The notes under the pieces were generated by a model. It saw nothing but the letters and a program-made list of their open reading frames with translations, searched no databases and was not told the DNA's origin. A program made the position numbers and the translations under genes. Shown in pieces: positions 15,474 through 24,410 of a DNA stretch of 64,000 nt. Origin of the DNA: Thermotoga petrophila RKU-1. GTDB lineage: Bacteria; Thermotogota; Thermotogae; Thermotogales; Thermotogaceae. The stretch spans positions 248,001-312,000 of the forward strand of contig NC_009486.1 of the NCBI RefSeq assembly GCF_000016785.1, read 5' to 3'. The number at the start of each line of letters is the position of its first letter. Positions within the stretch are counted from its first letter, which is position 1.

Positions 15474-16296
15474 GATAATTTTCTCGCGGGTCTATTTCAG
15501 CACGGTGGACGATCTTTCACAGCTGGTTCTCTCACACCTGAACTCTGCAAGCGACATCACGATCGTTGCCTACTCGATCGACCCGGAGTATCTCGGATTG
15601 AAAACTGCGAAAATGGCTTCCGAGGTACCCGTTCAGGGTGCTTTCGTTCACGTTTCAGAGGGACTTCTTCACTCGAAGTTCATAGTTCTCGACCATGAAA
15701 CGGTGATCTTCGGCTCTGCGAACTTCAACCGCTCCAGCTTAGAAGAACATCTGAACAACCTCATCGTCTTTCACTCCAAAGAGATAGCGGACTTTTTCGA
15801 GGGAATTTATGACTGGCTCGTTTTTGGAAAAAGACCGGAGGTTCAGCTCAAAACAGAAGAAGGTGAGTTCTTTTTGATTCCCGCGGTGGATGTTGAAGAG
15901 ATCGTCTTGGATTCGCTCTGGAAGGCGAAAAAGTACGTTCTTCTCTGCAGCTACGCTTTCACAGATGAAGACGTCTTTGCCACGCTGAAATTCCTCTCCT
16001 CGCAGGGTGTGGAGGTGTACATCATCACGGACGAGTGGTTCGAGTCTTCAAAGCTCAGAGAACTTCCACTTGGAACCTTTCACGTTCTCGAGGTGAGAGA
16101 ACCCTTGATGCACCACAAGTTTCTTGTCGTCGATGGAAAAACTCTGATCACGGGCTCTGCGAACTTCACAGAGAGTGGTTTTCACAAAAATGTGGAGGTC
16201 GTGTTCAAAACGAGTAACAGAGAGTACGTAGAATCTTTCGTGGAAGAGTTCGAAAGGATCTGGAGGGGATACTTTGTACAGGGTGTTCGTTTTTGA
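15436..16296 (+). CDS. Exported phospholipase D-like protein with two HKD motifs
   Basis: 286 residues from TTG 15436 (AGGTGG site, inside the end of miaB). A signal peptide occupies about residues 1-17. Two HxK(x4)D motifs are visible: [20 protein letters not shown] in the first half and [20 protein letters not shown] in the second, as needed for a complete phosphodiesterase active site in one chain. The family includes phospholipases, nucleases and lipid synthases. The small size and export signal resemble exported PLD-like nucleases, but the substrate is not deducible. Confidence 0.8.
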   Translation: MKKLLLLFLLINEIIFSRVYFSTVDDLSQLVLSHLNSASDITIVAYSIDPEYLGLKTAKMASEVPVQGAFVHVSEGLLHSKFIVLDHETVIFGSANFNRSSLEEHLNNLIVFHSKEIADFFEGIYDWLVFGKRPEVQLKTEEGEFFLIPAVDVEEIVLDSLWKAKKYVLLCSYAFTDEDVFATLKFLSSQGVEVYIITDEWFESSKLRELPLGTFHVLEVREPLMHHKFLVVDGKTLITGSANFTESGFHKNVEVVFKTSNREYVESFVEEFERIWRGYFVQGVRF

Positions 16297-17077
16297 TCTG
16301 GACGGAACGCTCTTGAACGACAGTTTGGAGATCTCAGAAAAGGACAGAAGAGCCATAGAGAGGCTTTCCAGAAAGTGCCGGGTTGTCTTTGCAAGCGGCA
16401 GGATGCTCGTCTCGACGCTGAACGTGGAGAAGAAGTACTTCGGCAGGACTTTTCCCACAATCGCATACAACGGCGCGATGGTGTACATTCCAGAAGAAGG
16501 TGTGATTTTGAACGAAAAGATTCCACCCGAGGTCGCAAAAGACATCGTGGAGTACGTGAAGCAGTTCAACGTGCACTGGCAAGCGTACATAGACGACGTG
16601 CTCTACTCCGAGAAAGACAACGAAGAGATAAGGGGCTATGCGAAACACTCGAGTGTGGAATACCGGGTTGAACCGAAACTTCTGGAGCTTGTCTCAAAGG
16701 TGGGAACAACCAAGATCCTTCTCATCGATACTCCGGAAAAACTCGACGAACTGAAGAAGATCCTCTTGGAGAAGTTCAACAATGTGGTGAAGGTCTTCAA
16801 GTCGTTCCCGACGTACTTAGAGATCGTTCCAGAGAACGTAGACAAGGGAAAGGCGCTGAGGTTTCTCCGGGAGAGAATGGGATGGAAGAAAGAAGAGATC
16901 GTCGTCTTCGGCGACAACGAGAACGACCTGTTCATGTTCGAGGAAGCGGGGCTTCGCGTGGCCATGGGAAACGCCATCGACAAGGTGAAGGAGGCGGCGG
17001 ACGTTGTCACGCTCACTAACAACGATTCTGGTGTGTCTCACGTTCTTGAGCTTATTTCCACAGATTGTCTTGATTGA
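16274..17077 (+). CDS. Cof-type HAD-superfamily sugar phosphatase
   Basis: 267 residues from TTG 16274 (GGAGGGG site). HAD motif I is [11 protein letters not shown], motif II VFASGRM, motif III includes the lysine of DKGKALRFLRE, and motif IV is VVFGDNENDLFMFEEAG. A C2B cap domain lies between residues 85 and 185. The T. maritima counterpart (TM0651, recalled) has a known structure and acts on sugar phosphates. It overlaps the upstream PLD-like gene by 23 bases and the next gene by up to 74. Confidence 0.9.
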   Translation: MYRVFVFDLDGTLLNDSLEISEKDRRAIERLSRKCRVVFASGRMLVSTLNVEKKYFGRTFPTIAYNGAMVYIPEEGVILNEKIPPEVAKDIVEYVKQFNVHWQAYIDDVLYSEKDNEEIRGYAKHSSVEYRVEPKLLELVSKVGTTKILLIDTPEKLDELKKILLEKFNNVVKVFKSFPTYLEIVPENVDKGKALRFLRERMGWKKEEIVVFGDNENDLFMFEEAGLRVAMGNAIDKVKEAADVVTLTNNDSGVSHVLELISTDCLD

Positions 17078-17774
17078 TGAGATTCCAGAGAACTCCACGG
17101 GTCTGGTGGCGGTGAGAGTTCCTCTTCAGAACGTTTTGAAAGACGTCTCTCTTCTGTGCCTTGGAAGTTCTGGAAATTTGACCCTCGCAAAAGACGTCGG
17201 AATCGCTGTAGGAAAGATCCTGAAAGAAAAAGGTGTGACCTACTACGTCTTCGGCAGTTTCGACGTTTTGAGAATAACCGACACAGATCCCCTCGCAAAG
17301 GTCTCAACTTCCCCATATATCACCGCTCAGGTGCTATCTCTTCTCGCGGAGGGACTCTCCACAGCGGGAGTTGTGCCCGTTTTCAGCGCAGCTGGAGAGG
17401 TGAACGAGCAGGTGATCAGTGCTCTCATCACAAGAAAGGCCACCTATCCCATGATGGTGGAAAGCGTGGAAAAGTACGAACGGCTGAAAAGGCTCGGCTA
17501 CACAACAACGCTCGTCATCGACACGGAAGGAAACGTTCTTGTTGGAAAACCCTTGAGATTCTCCTGGGCCTATGAAAAAGAGATAGACTACGAATCTCTC
17601 AGAAGGGAAGTACTGGAAAATTCTATCGTCCTTCTTGATAGAAACGTCAAAAAAATCAGTGTGAACGATCCGTGGAGCGGTGGAGTGCTCGTTTTCTCTG
17701 ATGAAGAGTGGCTTTTGAAGATCGCACAGGACGTGCTCGATGGGAGAAGAGCCCCTACAGGAAGGACACCATAG
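17004..17774 (+). CDS. Exported protein resembling a degenerate GH3 (NagZ-like) domain
   Basis: Up to 256 residues; the start is uncertain (TTG 17004, with later GTG/TTG options) because the frame overlaps the HAD gene. The N-terminus looks like a signal peptide (TILVCLTFLSLFPQIV). The order of blocks (GLVAVRVPLQ, AKDVGIAVGKILKEKGV, DPLAKVSTSPYITAQVLSLLAEGLSTAGVVPV) follows the N-terminal TIM barrel of GH3 beta-N-acetylhexosaminidases, but the KHFPG block and catalytic residues are missing. Probably an inactive relative with a binding role in the envelope. This is a weak similarity call. Confidence 0.45.
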   Translation: MSRSLTTILVCLTFLSLFPQIVLIDEIPENSTGLVAVRVPLQNVLKDVSLLCLGSSGNLTLAKDVGIAVGKILKEKGVTYYVFGSFDVLRITDTDPLAKVSTSPYITAQVLSLLAEGLSTAGVVPVFSAAGEVNEQVISALITRKATYPMMVESVEKYERLKRLGYTTTLVIDTEGNVLVGKPLRFSWAYEKEIDYESLRREVLENSIVLLDRNVKKISVNDPWSGGVLVFSDEEWLLKIAQDVLDGRRAPTGRTP

Positions 17775-17775
17775 T

Positions 17776-18135
17776 TCAAATCTCTATCCCCTCTCTTTCG
17801 ATCAATCTTTTGAGAAACTCGGGACATCCTTCAAGATCGATCAGATCTATCTCGAACTCAGAGAACCTGTTGATTTCAGAAAGCACCCTGAAATATTCCT
17901 CTTTCGGAAGGCCTTCCACCGCAAGATCGATGTCGGACCTTTCTGTGAACTCGCCTGTTCCTCTCAGGTACTTTGCGAGCGAGCCAAAAAGAACCGCTCT
18001 CCTCACACCGTACCTTTCCCTCAACACTTCTGCGACCCTCTTCGCCTCTTTGAGGGCCTTCTGAGCCAGCAATTTCATCTTTTCTTCTTCTCTCTTTTTT
18101 CTCTCTACCCAGGCCCTTATGTACTCTTCGTACAT
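17776..18135 (-). CDS. Minimal nucleotidyltransferase (MNT), solitary
   Basis: 119 residues from ATG 18135 (GAGGAG six bases upstream). An N-terminal helical stretch (residues 1-40) precedes the pol-beta-type core, with AVLFGSLAKYL and, ten or so residues on, the DxD of ERSDIDLAVEG. MNTs usually pair with a HEPN protein; none is encoded beside this gene, though a HEPN/MNT pair exists at 37.4-38.1 kb. It overlaps the end of ispF by 19 bases and is probably co-transcribed with it. Confidence 0.75.
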   Translation of the reverse strand: MYEEYIRAWVERKKREEEKMKLLAQKALKEAKRVAEVLRERYGVRRAVLFGSLAKYLRGTGEFTERSDIDLAVEGLPKEEYFRVLSEINRFSEFEIDLIDLEGCPEFLKRLIEREGIEI

Positions 18136-18599
18136 TCTTTCTCCTCTACAAGGCACACCGCGTAAGCCGAAATGCCTCTGCCTTCCCCTTCGAACCCCAG
18201 TGTGTTTCCGCTCTTGAACTTCACGTTCACGTGAGGAGTTTTCAACACGCTTTTCAGATTTTCGAGGATTCTGTCTCTGTAGGTCGACAGTCTCACACCG
18301 GAGAGAACAACCGTCGAGTCAACGTTTATCACCTTGAACCCTCTTTCCTCTATCATATCCATCGTCTTCTTCAGAAGCTCAAGACTGTTCGCGTCTTTGT
18401 ACTCCTCCGTCTCCGGAAACCACGTTCCTATGTCGCCAAGACCAGCAGCACCGAGCAGGGCATCTATGATCGCGTGTGAGAGAACATCCCCATCCGAGTG
18501 CCCGAGACTTCCCACGGGGGAGTCTATCTCCACACCTGCCAGAACAAGTTTTCTTCCCTCAACGAGTGGATGTCTGTCGTATCCAAAACCGATGAACAC
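18117..18599 (-). CDS. ispF: 2-C-methyl-D-erythritol 2,4-cyclodiphosphate synthase
   Basis: 160 residues from GTG 18599 (AAGGAG site); the frame stays open far upstream, but that part is antisense to nadE. It acts in the non-mevalonate isoprenoid pathway. Metal-binding residues are in GFGYDRHPL (DxH) and GHSDGDVLSHAIIDALLGAA; substrate contacts lie in DIGTWFPE and NVKFKSGNTLGFEGEGRGI. Family length is normal. Divergent from nadE across the 22-bp palindrome. Confidence 0.94.
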   Translation of the reverse strand: MFIGFGYDRHPLVEGRKLVLAGVEIDSPVGSLGHSDGDVLSHAIIDALLGAAGLGDIGTWFPETEEYKDANSLELLKKTMDMIEERGFKVINVDSTVVLSGVRLSTYRDRILENLKSVLKTPHVNVKFKSGNTLGFEGEGRGISAYAVCLVEEKECTKST

Positions 18600-18628
18600 G
18601 GGATCACTCTCCTTTTCTTTCCCCACCG

Positions 18629-18650
18629 GAATTCTACCATGGTAGAATTC
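18629..18650. promoter_or_regulatory. 22-bp perfect palindrome with back-to-back -10 boxes (ispF/nadE)
   Basis: The sequence reads GAATTCTACCA followed by its exact reverse complement. TAGAAT occurs at 18643-18648 on the plus strand and symmetrically at 18631-18636 on the minus strand, so each half can be the -10 box of one divergent gene. Starts would fall near 18655 and 18624. Confidence 0.55.
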
Positions 18651-18665
18651 ATCAGGGTGACCACA

Positions 18666-19511
18666 ATGAAAGAAAGTCTCATCAGTTTCATAAGAGAAAA
18701 GATAGAAGAGTACAATTACAAAGGAGCGGTCGTCGGTGTGAGCGGTGGGATCGACTCCGCTGTAGTTCTCTCGTTGTGTGTTCAAGCTCTCGGAAAAGAT
18801 CGGGTGTTTGGTCTCATTCTCCCCGAGCGCGACTCCTCGAAAGACTCGGTGAAAGACGCCGTTGAACTCTGCGAAAGCCTGAACGTTGAGTACAAAATAA
18901 AATCCATCACTCCCATCTTGAGAAAAATAGGTGTTTACAGGCTCTTCCCTCCAAAGCTCTTCTTTCCAGAATCGGTGGTGAAAAGATACGTCCTCAACAA
19001 ATGGAATTCTCTCTCGAAGGATCCCTTCCTGGACGATCTCAGAAACTCCGGCCCCGACGAATTTCTGAAAGGCCTCGCCTATTACAGGATCAAACACAGA
19101 ATCAGAATGTGTCTTCTCTACTTCGAAGCAGAGAAGAGAGGCTACGCCGTCGTGGGAACAACGAACAGAACAGAGTATCTCACGGGTCTGTACGTGAAGT
19201 GGGGTGACGAAGCGGTAGATATAGAACCCATCATGCACCTGTACAAGACGCAGGTTTTTGAACTCGCAAGAGAACTGAACATTCCGGAGAAAATCCAGAA
19301 AAAACCACCTTCACCAGATCTCATTCCCGGTGTCACGGACGAAATGGCCTTCGGGATGAGCTACATAGAACTCGACCGCATCCTGATGAAGATCGAAAGA
19401 AAAGAAGACCTATCAGATGAGGACCCGGAGAAAGTAGAGAGAGTGAAGAAAATCCTCGAACTTGCAGAAAAGCACCGCCGTGGAATTCCTGTCACATTTG
19501 ATAAAATATGA
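18666..19511 (+). CDS. nadE: Ammonia-dependent NAD synthetase
   Basis: 281 residues from ATG 18666 (AGGGTGA site). The adenylating PP-loop is VVGVSGGIDSAVVLS; the later blocks TNRTEYLTGLYVKWGDEAVDIEPI and KTQVFELAREL, and the PPSPDL loop, are typical of the ammonia-using form. There is no glutaminase domain. It forms NAD from nicotinate adenine dinucleotide. The central segment around residues 85-130 (GVYRLFPPKLFFPE) is an insertion relative to E. coli NadE. It divides the isoprenoid gene from the polysaccharide genes. Confidence 0.94.
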   Translation: MKESLISFIREKIEEYNYKGAVVGVSGGIDSAVVLSLCVQALGKDRVFGLILPERDSSKDSVKDAVELCESLNVEYKIKSITPILRKIGVYRLFPPKLFFPESVVKRYVLNKWNSLSKDPFLDDLRNSGPDEFLKGLAYYRIKHRIRMCLLYFEAEKRGYAVVGTTNRTEYLTGLYVKWGDEAVDIEPIMHLYKTQVFELARELNIPEKIQKKPPSPDLIPGVTDEMAFGMSYIELDRILMKIERKEDLSDEDPEKVERVKKILELAEKHRRGIPVTFDKI

Positions 19512-19537
19512 ACAGAACACACTAAGGAGGGAAAGAC

Positions 19538-21469
19538 GTGGAAGAAAGAGAACTAACACTCGGTGACATTCTTTTGATGTTCAAAAGAAGATCAAAACTC
19601 TTCTGGCTCGTTCTTGTTCTGACCGTCCTTGCAACGGGGATTTATCTTCTCTTCGCCACACCAAAATACGAAGCCTCCGCGAAGGTGAAGGTCTCCACAC
19701 AGAAGGGTATGAGTCTTGGACTCTCCATTGAAGGGCTTCTCGGAGGCCTCTCCAGTCTTCTAGGAGGTGGAGGAGGAAGCCTTGAAGACGAAATACAGAT
19801 CATGCTCTCTCGAAGAAACATCGTGGCTGTGATAGACGAACTCGATCTCGTTCACAAACTTCTCGACGAGAAAGATATAAAGAAAGCTATGGGAAACGGC
19901 CTCACAGAAGACGATTTAAAACTCTCTCTTTACAGTTACATGGTAGAAAAGCTCATAACCGTAGAACCTGTGAAAAATTCGAACATACTGGAAGTTAAAT
20001 TCACCTGGCGGGATCCAAAACTCGCTGCCGAGGTAGCGAACAAGATCGTAGAAAACTACGTCAAGATCAGTGAAAGCATCGCCAAAACCCAGCTCGGGGC
20101 GAAAAAAGAATTTCTTGAAGAGCAAATCCCCAAGGTAGAGCAGGAACTCAGAGAAGCAGAGAACAAACTCAAGGTCTTCAAAGAACAGAACAAAATCTAC
20201 TCCGTTGAAGCACAGTACCAAACGCTTATAGAACGTTACGCTTCTCTTCTTCAAAAGATGGAAGAATCTCAGATCGCCATGGAAGCAGCACAGAAACAGG
20301 CTGAATTCTTCTCAAACGAACTCAAAGATCTCGATGTTGAGATAGAACAGCTCAGAGACAGTATCACGTTCGATCCGATCATCTCCCAGCTCAAGAGCAG
20401 ACTGATCAACATTCAAATAGAACTCGCAGGGCTCATGGAGCGCTACACCGAATCGAACCCTGCGGTAGTTCAAAAGAAAGCGGAATTCGAAGAAACTCAG
20501 AAACAGCTCAAGGCGGAACTCGAAAGACTCCTCACATCTCAGGTGAAAAAGACAGGCTACACCATCTACGGAGAAGCGCTCAGCAATCTCATAAAGGCAG
20601 AGTCTGAAAGGATCCTCTACCAGACACAGTACGAAGCCTTCAAAAAGCTCTTTGAAAACTTTGAAAAGGAACTCTCAAAGCTTCCGGAACTCGAACAGAA
20701 ACTCATCGAGCTCGAAAGAGACTACAAAGTGAAAGAAACGATCTACACCACGCTTCTTCAGGCAAAATACGAGTCGCTCATATCTGAAGCAGCGATCACG
20801 GCCAACGTCAACGTCATAGACTGGGCTGTTCCGCCTCTCTCACCCTCGAAGCCGAACAAAAAACTCACCCTCGCGGTCGGAGGAGTGCTCGGAATCTTCC
20901 TCGGAATTCTCGCTGTCTTCTTTGCAGAGTTCTCTGACAGAAGGATCAAATCGGAAAGTGAAGCGGAGTACCTCCTCGGTGTAGAAAAGATCGTGGCGAG
21001 AGTTCCTCTGACAAGCAAAAGTGAAGTGATAGAAAAAGCCCTCGGAATCCCCGCGGTGAAAGCTGGAAAGGTGGTGTTCATCACCGCCATCGAAGACGGA
21101 GCGGGTGTGAGCACCATAGCAAAACACATGGCAAATCTTGTCTCAAAGAAAGAGAAAGTGCTTCTTTTCACCGAAGAAAACGCGGAAGGCTCTTTCGATA
21201 AAAGGGACTTGTTCGAACTTCTGAAGGATCCAGAGATCTTAGAGAATCTCAAACAGAGTTACGACAGAATCATCATCGACGCACCCTCACTGAAGAGAAC
21301 ACCGGAGTTCCTCCCGGTATCGGAAAAAAGCGACACTGTCTACATCGTGATCAGACTCGAACACACCTACTCAGAAGACTTGAAAATGCTCCACTCTCTG
21401 AAGAAGATAGACGGCTTCATCCTGAACGGCCTGACACGGAGAAACTCAGCGTACGTAGAAGAAAAATGA
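19538..21469 (+). CDS. Wzc-like polysaccharide co-polymerase with degenerate kinase domain
   Basis: 643 residues from GTG 19538 (AAGGAGGG). The Wzz domain is bracketed by membrane segments at about residues 26-44 and 448-470, with a long periplasmic coiled coil (residues 190-400). The cytosolic C-terminus resembles a bacterial tyrosine kinase, but the Walker A segment reads EDGAGVSTIAK, lacking the GKS/T lysine position; Walker A' is absent and only a Walker B-like DRIIIDAPSL remains. There is no C-terminal tyrosine cluster, just one Tyr near the end. It should set chain length or gate export but not autophosphorylate. It opens the polysaccharide region. Confidence 0.88.
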   Translation: MEERELTLGDILLMFKRRSKLFWLVLVLTVLATGIYLLFATPKYEASAKVKVSTQKGMSLGLSIEGLLGGLSSLLGGGGGSLEDEIQIMLSRRNIVAVIDELDLVHKLLDEKDIKKAMGNGLTEDDLKLSLYSYMVEKLITVEPVKNSNILEVKFTWRDPKLAAEVANKIVENYVKISESIAKTQLGAKKEFLEEQIPKVEQELREAENKLKVFKEQNKIYSVEAQYQTLIERYASLLQKMEESQIAMEAAQKQAEFFSNELKDLDVEIEQLRDSITFDPIISQLKSRLINIQIELAGLMERYTESNPAVVQKKAEFEETQKQLKAELERLLTSQVKKTGYTIYGEALSNLIKAESERILYQTQYEAFKKLFENFEKELSKLPELEQKLIELERDYKVKETIYTTLLQAKYESLISEAAITANVNVIDWAVPPLSPSKPNKKLTLAVGGVLGIFLGILAVFFAEFSDRRIKSESEAEYLLGVEKIVARVPLTSKSEVIEKALGIPAVKAGKVVFITAIEDGAGVSTIAKHMANLVSKKEKVLLFTEENAEGSFDKRDLFELLKDPEILENLKQSYDRIIIDAPSLKRTPEFLPVSEKSDTVYIVIRLEHTYSEDLKMLHSLKKIDGFILNGLTRRNSAYVEEK

Positions 21470-21499
21470 GGAGGGGAAATCCCCTCCTTTCATTTTTTT
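21469..21499. terminator. Bidirectional terminator after the Wzc-like gene
   Basis: A stem AGGAGGGGA/TCCCCTCCT with two-base loop, followed by TTCATTTTTTT on the plus strand and TCATTTTTC on the minus strand; it lies between convergent genes. Confidence 0.85.
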
Positions 21500-22965
21500 C
21501 ACGGTTGCGATAGCCAGTATCCTAAAAACTCGTCCCACTGTGTGTCGATGGGGAAGGAGAGAGTCATATAGTCGTTCTCATAAGCTCGATAAATATCCAG
21601 ATTCTCAGGCATAAAGATACTGACAGGAGCGGAAAGAGTTTGTCCGTTTTTTTCACCATAGGAATAAACAACGAACGAGGATGGATCTGGAACCGGTAAA
21701 ACATCCTTTGTTTCATCCCATTTAACCCACCTGTCTATAAAATCACCGAGATCAACGAGGATAGCTTTACCGCTCGCATCATCGCAACTCTTCACAACTT
21801 CGCTGTAGACAGAATTAACCTTGTTCAGATCTGCTTTCAGATCACTGATGAACGAATTCAAATCAGAAACAAAATCTTCCACCTGCGAAGTATCGTACAC
21901 CGCAAGACTCAGTCCATTCTGACGATAAGAATCGTAAGAAGAATAGTACCATTTGTAACTGTCAACTATCATTTTTGCCACATCGAGCTGTGTACTATCT
22001 GGAGTTACCTCACCCAAGAAACTGTAATCCCATCCATCCACTGGTTCGTTGAAGCTGGAAGCCACAATGTACTGAGCTGTGTTTCTGAGTTCGTATATCA
22101 CCTCCAGAGAACCCATAAGGCACGCATCGAACCCGAGAATGTCGATCTTCTGTCCGGCAAGAACGCTGTTGACCACGTTGTTAAGAGCTGTCCCCAGATC
22201 TTTCACTGCTATGGCGCTTCCAGAGGTATCATCGAAGCTGATCGCTTTTGAAGAAACGTAAATCGAATCATATATCCAAGCGCTTCCATGATCCCACATG
22301 ATCAGCGCCCTGTAAGTTGACGAGAAGTTCTCAAAGACATACTTCAACCAGTACTCGAGGTCTTCGTAAGAACCGCTGTTGAAGTCCACCCCAGTTATTC
22401 CCATGATCGCCTTCCAGTTTCCATCATCGTCGAGAACAAGAATTCCGTCGCTCGTACCTCCTCCATCGTAAAACACCACCACGGAGACATTTTCGTTGGA
22501 ATTTCTCATCTCTTCAAGGTCTTTATCACCGGCTCCCCACAGATTGTTGTCTCCACACATCCACACCACAAAGAGCCACTCAGGAGGGGTGAAATCGAGG
22601 GAAAAGCTTTTCATGAGGAAAGGATTCTCTTTCACCTGAACGTAAAGATCGTACTCACCTTCTTTCGGGGAAAAGAACGAAACTTCAGCCCATCCAGAAG
22701 AATTCGTTTCCGCCTCATCTTCTTTCACGTAGTAATAACCATTGGAATCTTTAATCTTCCTGTAGAGTTCCACTGTCACACCAGGAACAGGATTTCCGCT
22801 CTTATCGAGCACCTGAACATCGATCAGCGCGTACCTTCCCGCTACGTGTTCTCCACTCGTGTTCACCACAAGAGAAGCGGGGGTCTGTAAACTGCTCGTC
22901 AAATCAGGTAGCGTACATCCTGCAACAAGAAGGATCATAGATGCCACAAGAAGAAACCACCTCAT
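21499..22965 (-). CDS. Lipoprotein clostripain-family cysteine peptidase (C11)
   Basis: 488 residues. A lipoprotein signal peptide ends at the lipobox LVAGC (Cys 17). Residues 30-125 form an Ig-like domain (DVQVLDKSGNPVPGVTVELY). The peptidase C11 domain follows: WLFVVWMCGDNNLW, catalytic His in IMWDHGSAW and catalytic Cys in ILGFDACLMGSLEVIYEL. The likely location is the surface of the inner membrane or the outer sheath. C11 enzymes cut after Arg or Lys and need activation by self-cleavage. It is flanked by envelope barrel and export genes, so it may process surface proteins. Confidence 0.85.
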   Translation of the reverse strand: MRWFLLVASMILLVAGCTLPDLTSSLQTPASLVVNTSGEHVAGRYALIDVQVLDKSGNPVPGVTVELYRKIKDSNGYYYVKEDEAETNSSGWAEVSFFSPKEGEYDLYVQVKENPFLMKSFSLDFTPPEWLFVVWMCGDNNLWGAGDKDLEEMRNSNENVSVVVFYDGGGTSDGILVLDDDGNWKAIMGITGVDFNSGSYEDLEYWLKYVFENFSSTYRALIMWDHGSAWIYDSIYVSSKAISFDDTSGSAIAVKDLGTALNNVVNSVLAGQKIDILGFDACLMGSLEVIYELRNTAQYIVASSFNEPVDGWDYSFLGEVTPDSTQLDVAKMIVDSYKWYYSSYDSYRQNGLSLAVYDTSQVEDFVSDLNSFISDLKADLNKVNSVYSEVVKSCDDASGKAILVDLGDFIDRWVKWDETKDVLPVPDPSSFVVYSYGEKNGQTLSAPVSIFMPENLDIYRAYENDYMTLSFPIDTQWDEFLGYWLSQP

Positions 22966-22978
22966 CTCTTCGCCTCCC

Positions 22979-24406
22979 TCAAAATTCCCATTTCATGCCG
23001 AGTCCCACACTTGCATTCCCTTCAAACAGCTCTAAAGAAAAGAGAAAATTCTTCACACTTCCTCTGATGCTCAAACCGGGCGTCCTCTTTGGTTCTCCCT
23101 CTTCCTCCTTCGGATACTCCGAATGCAGCGTGTTCGGTCCTTTCACGAGATAGAAGGCATCCACTCCAACGCTCAGATCGCCGCTGAACAGATCGAGCGA
23201 GACGTTGAAGATCCTCGCGTCCGGCCCGAAGGCAAACCCCACTGGATAGTCAACGATCGTTCTGGAGGAAGGAAAGTTCGTGAGGTAGAGAAATCTGTTG
23301 TTGAATTTCAAGTAGGGAAGGAACGTGTTGTAGACGAACTTTGTGGCTAAGACGTACTCGACACCCAGAACACCTCTCAAGCCTCCCGCAGAAAACACCT
23401 TTCTCGCTCCCACGTTGAACGCGCAGGCTGTGGGTTTCGATTCGTTCTCCGTCGTTCCCACAAGGTCGTCGAGAGCGAACTCTCCGTGGATCTCCCATCC
23501 TTTCAGTGGAACGTAAGAGAAGTCGAGCACCGCCATGGAGTTTGTGTAGCCCTCGTTGTAGTTGTTGTGCCAGATCGCGAAGGGACTCGCGGAGAAAAGA
23601 TCGGGGTACTTTCCACCGATCATTGTGAGCTCTCCCACACCGAACCTGAAGTTCTCAAGAAGATACAGATCGATTCTGTGGGCCACCAAGGTTTTCACCT
23701 TCTCGGTGTACGGAGAGAGGGGATCGGCGTTCACCGGCCTGAAAGTGCTCTGTTTTTCCCACTCTTCAGTCGTCAGAACGGGATTTATCGAAACCAGATG
23801 GAACGTGTACTGTATCTGCGCCTTCGTCGAGAACGTGAAATGGTTGAAATAAGGACTCACATCAGAGATCGCAACGGGGAACTCGGCGCTTCCCCATCTG
23901 AGCTTTGATCTTCCCACGACCACGTAGAAATTCTCATCATCGTAGACACCGTAGGCAGTGTACGGAAAAGTCGAATCGGCACTCGAGAGCTCTTTCCACA
24001 GGGGAGGAACGTTGCTGTGAAAATCCATATAAAAGGCGTTGTAGTTGTTCGTGAAGGGAATCTCGGTGTAAAACGAAACCTTTCCCACAACTCCTTCCAG
24101 AGAAACGTTCAAAAAGGGAGGGGTGTTTTCGTACAGGTAAAAGTTCTCCCATGGAGGATCCGAGAGAACGAACCAGCCCGTTTTCGTATTTCTCTGGAAA
24201 TTCCCGAAATAAAAAAACGGTGAGACTTCAAGAGAAATTCTATTCTCCTTCTCACCGGACGGCAGAGGAAGAACGCCGGGAAGTGCTCTTCCTTCAAGAA
24301 CGTACTCGTAAACCATCTGAGGTGCAAGCTCTGTGATCAGCGGCTCTGAAAACAAAACAGAAGAGAAGACTAAACCAAAAAGAATCCACCACTTTCTCAC
24401 GATCAT
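22979..24406 (-). CDS. Outer-membrane beta-barrel, Wzi/capsule-assembly-like
   Basis: 475 residues with a signal peptide (about 1-20, LFGLVFSSVLFSEP). The rest consists of alternating strands rich in Tyr, Phe and Trp, and the chain ends in Phe (GMKWEF), the usual outer-membrane insertion signal. The second barrel gene of this operon (25012) has the same layout. Placement next to the SLBB export gene suggests a role in anchoring or assembling polysaccharide, as Wzi does, but I see no decisive motif. ATG 24406 overlaps nothing; 4 bases separate it from the HAD gene. Confidence 0.6.
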   Translation of the reverse strand: MIVRKWWILFGLVFSSVLFSEPLITELAPQMVYEYVLEGRALPGVLPLPSGEKENRISLEVSPFFYFGNFQRNTKTGWFVLSDPPWENFYLYENTPPFLNVSLEGVVGKVSFYTEIPFTNNYNAFYMDFHSNVPPLWKELSSADSTFPYTAYGVYDDENFYVVVGRSKLRWGSAEFPVAISDVSPYFNHFTFSTKAQIQYTFHLVSINPVLTTEEWEKQSTFRPVNADPLSPYTEKVKTLVAHRIDLYLLENFRFGVGELTMIGGKYPDLFSASPFAIWHNNYNEGYTNSMAVLDFSYVPLKGWEIHGEFALDDLVGTTENESKPTACAFNVGARKVFSAGGLRGVLGVEYVLATKFVYNTFLPYLKFNNRFLYLTNFPSSRTIVDYPVGFAFGPDARIFNVSLDLFSGDLSVGVDAFYLVKGPNTLHSEYPKEEEGEPKRTPGLSIRGSVKNFLFSLELFEGNASVGLGMKWEF

Positions 24407-24410
24407 CCCC

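Noticed and set aside
18600-19238. Long minus-strand frame upstream of ispF
   Set aside because: It is continuous with ispF but antisense to nadE; ribosome binding site and family start place the ispF start at 18599.
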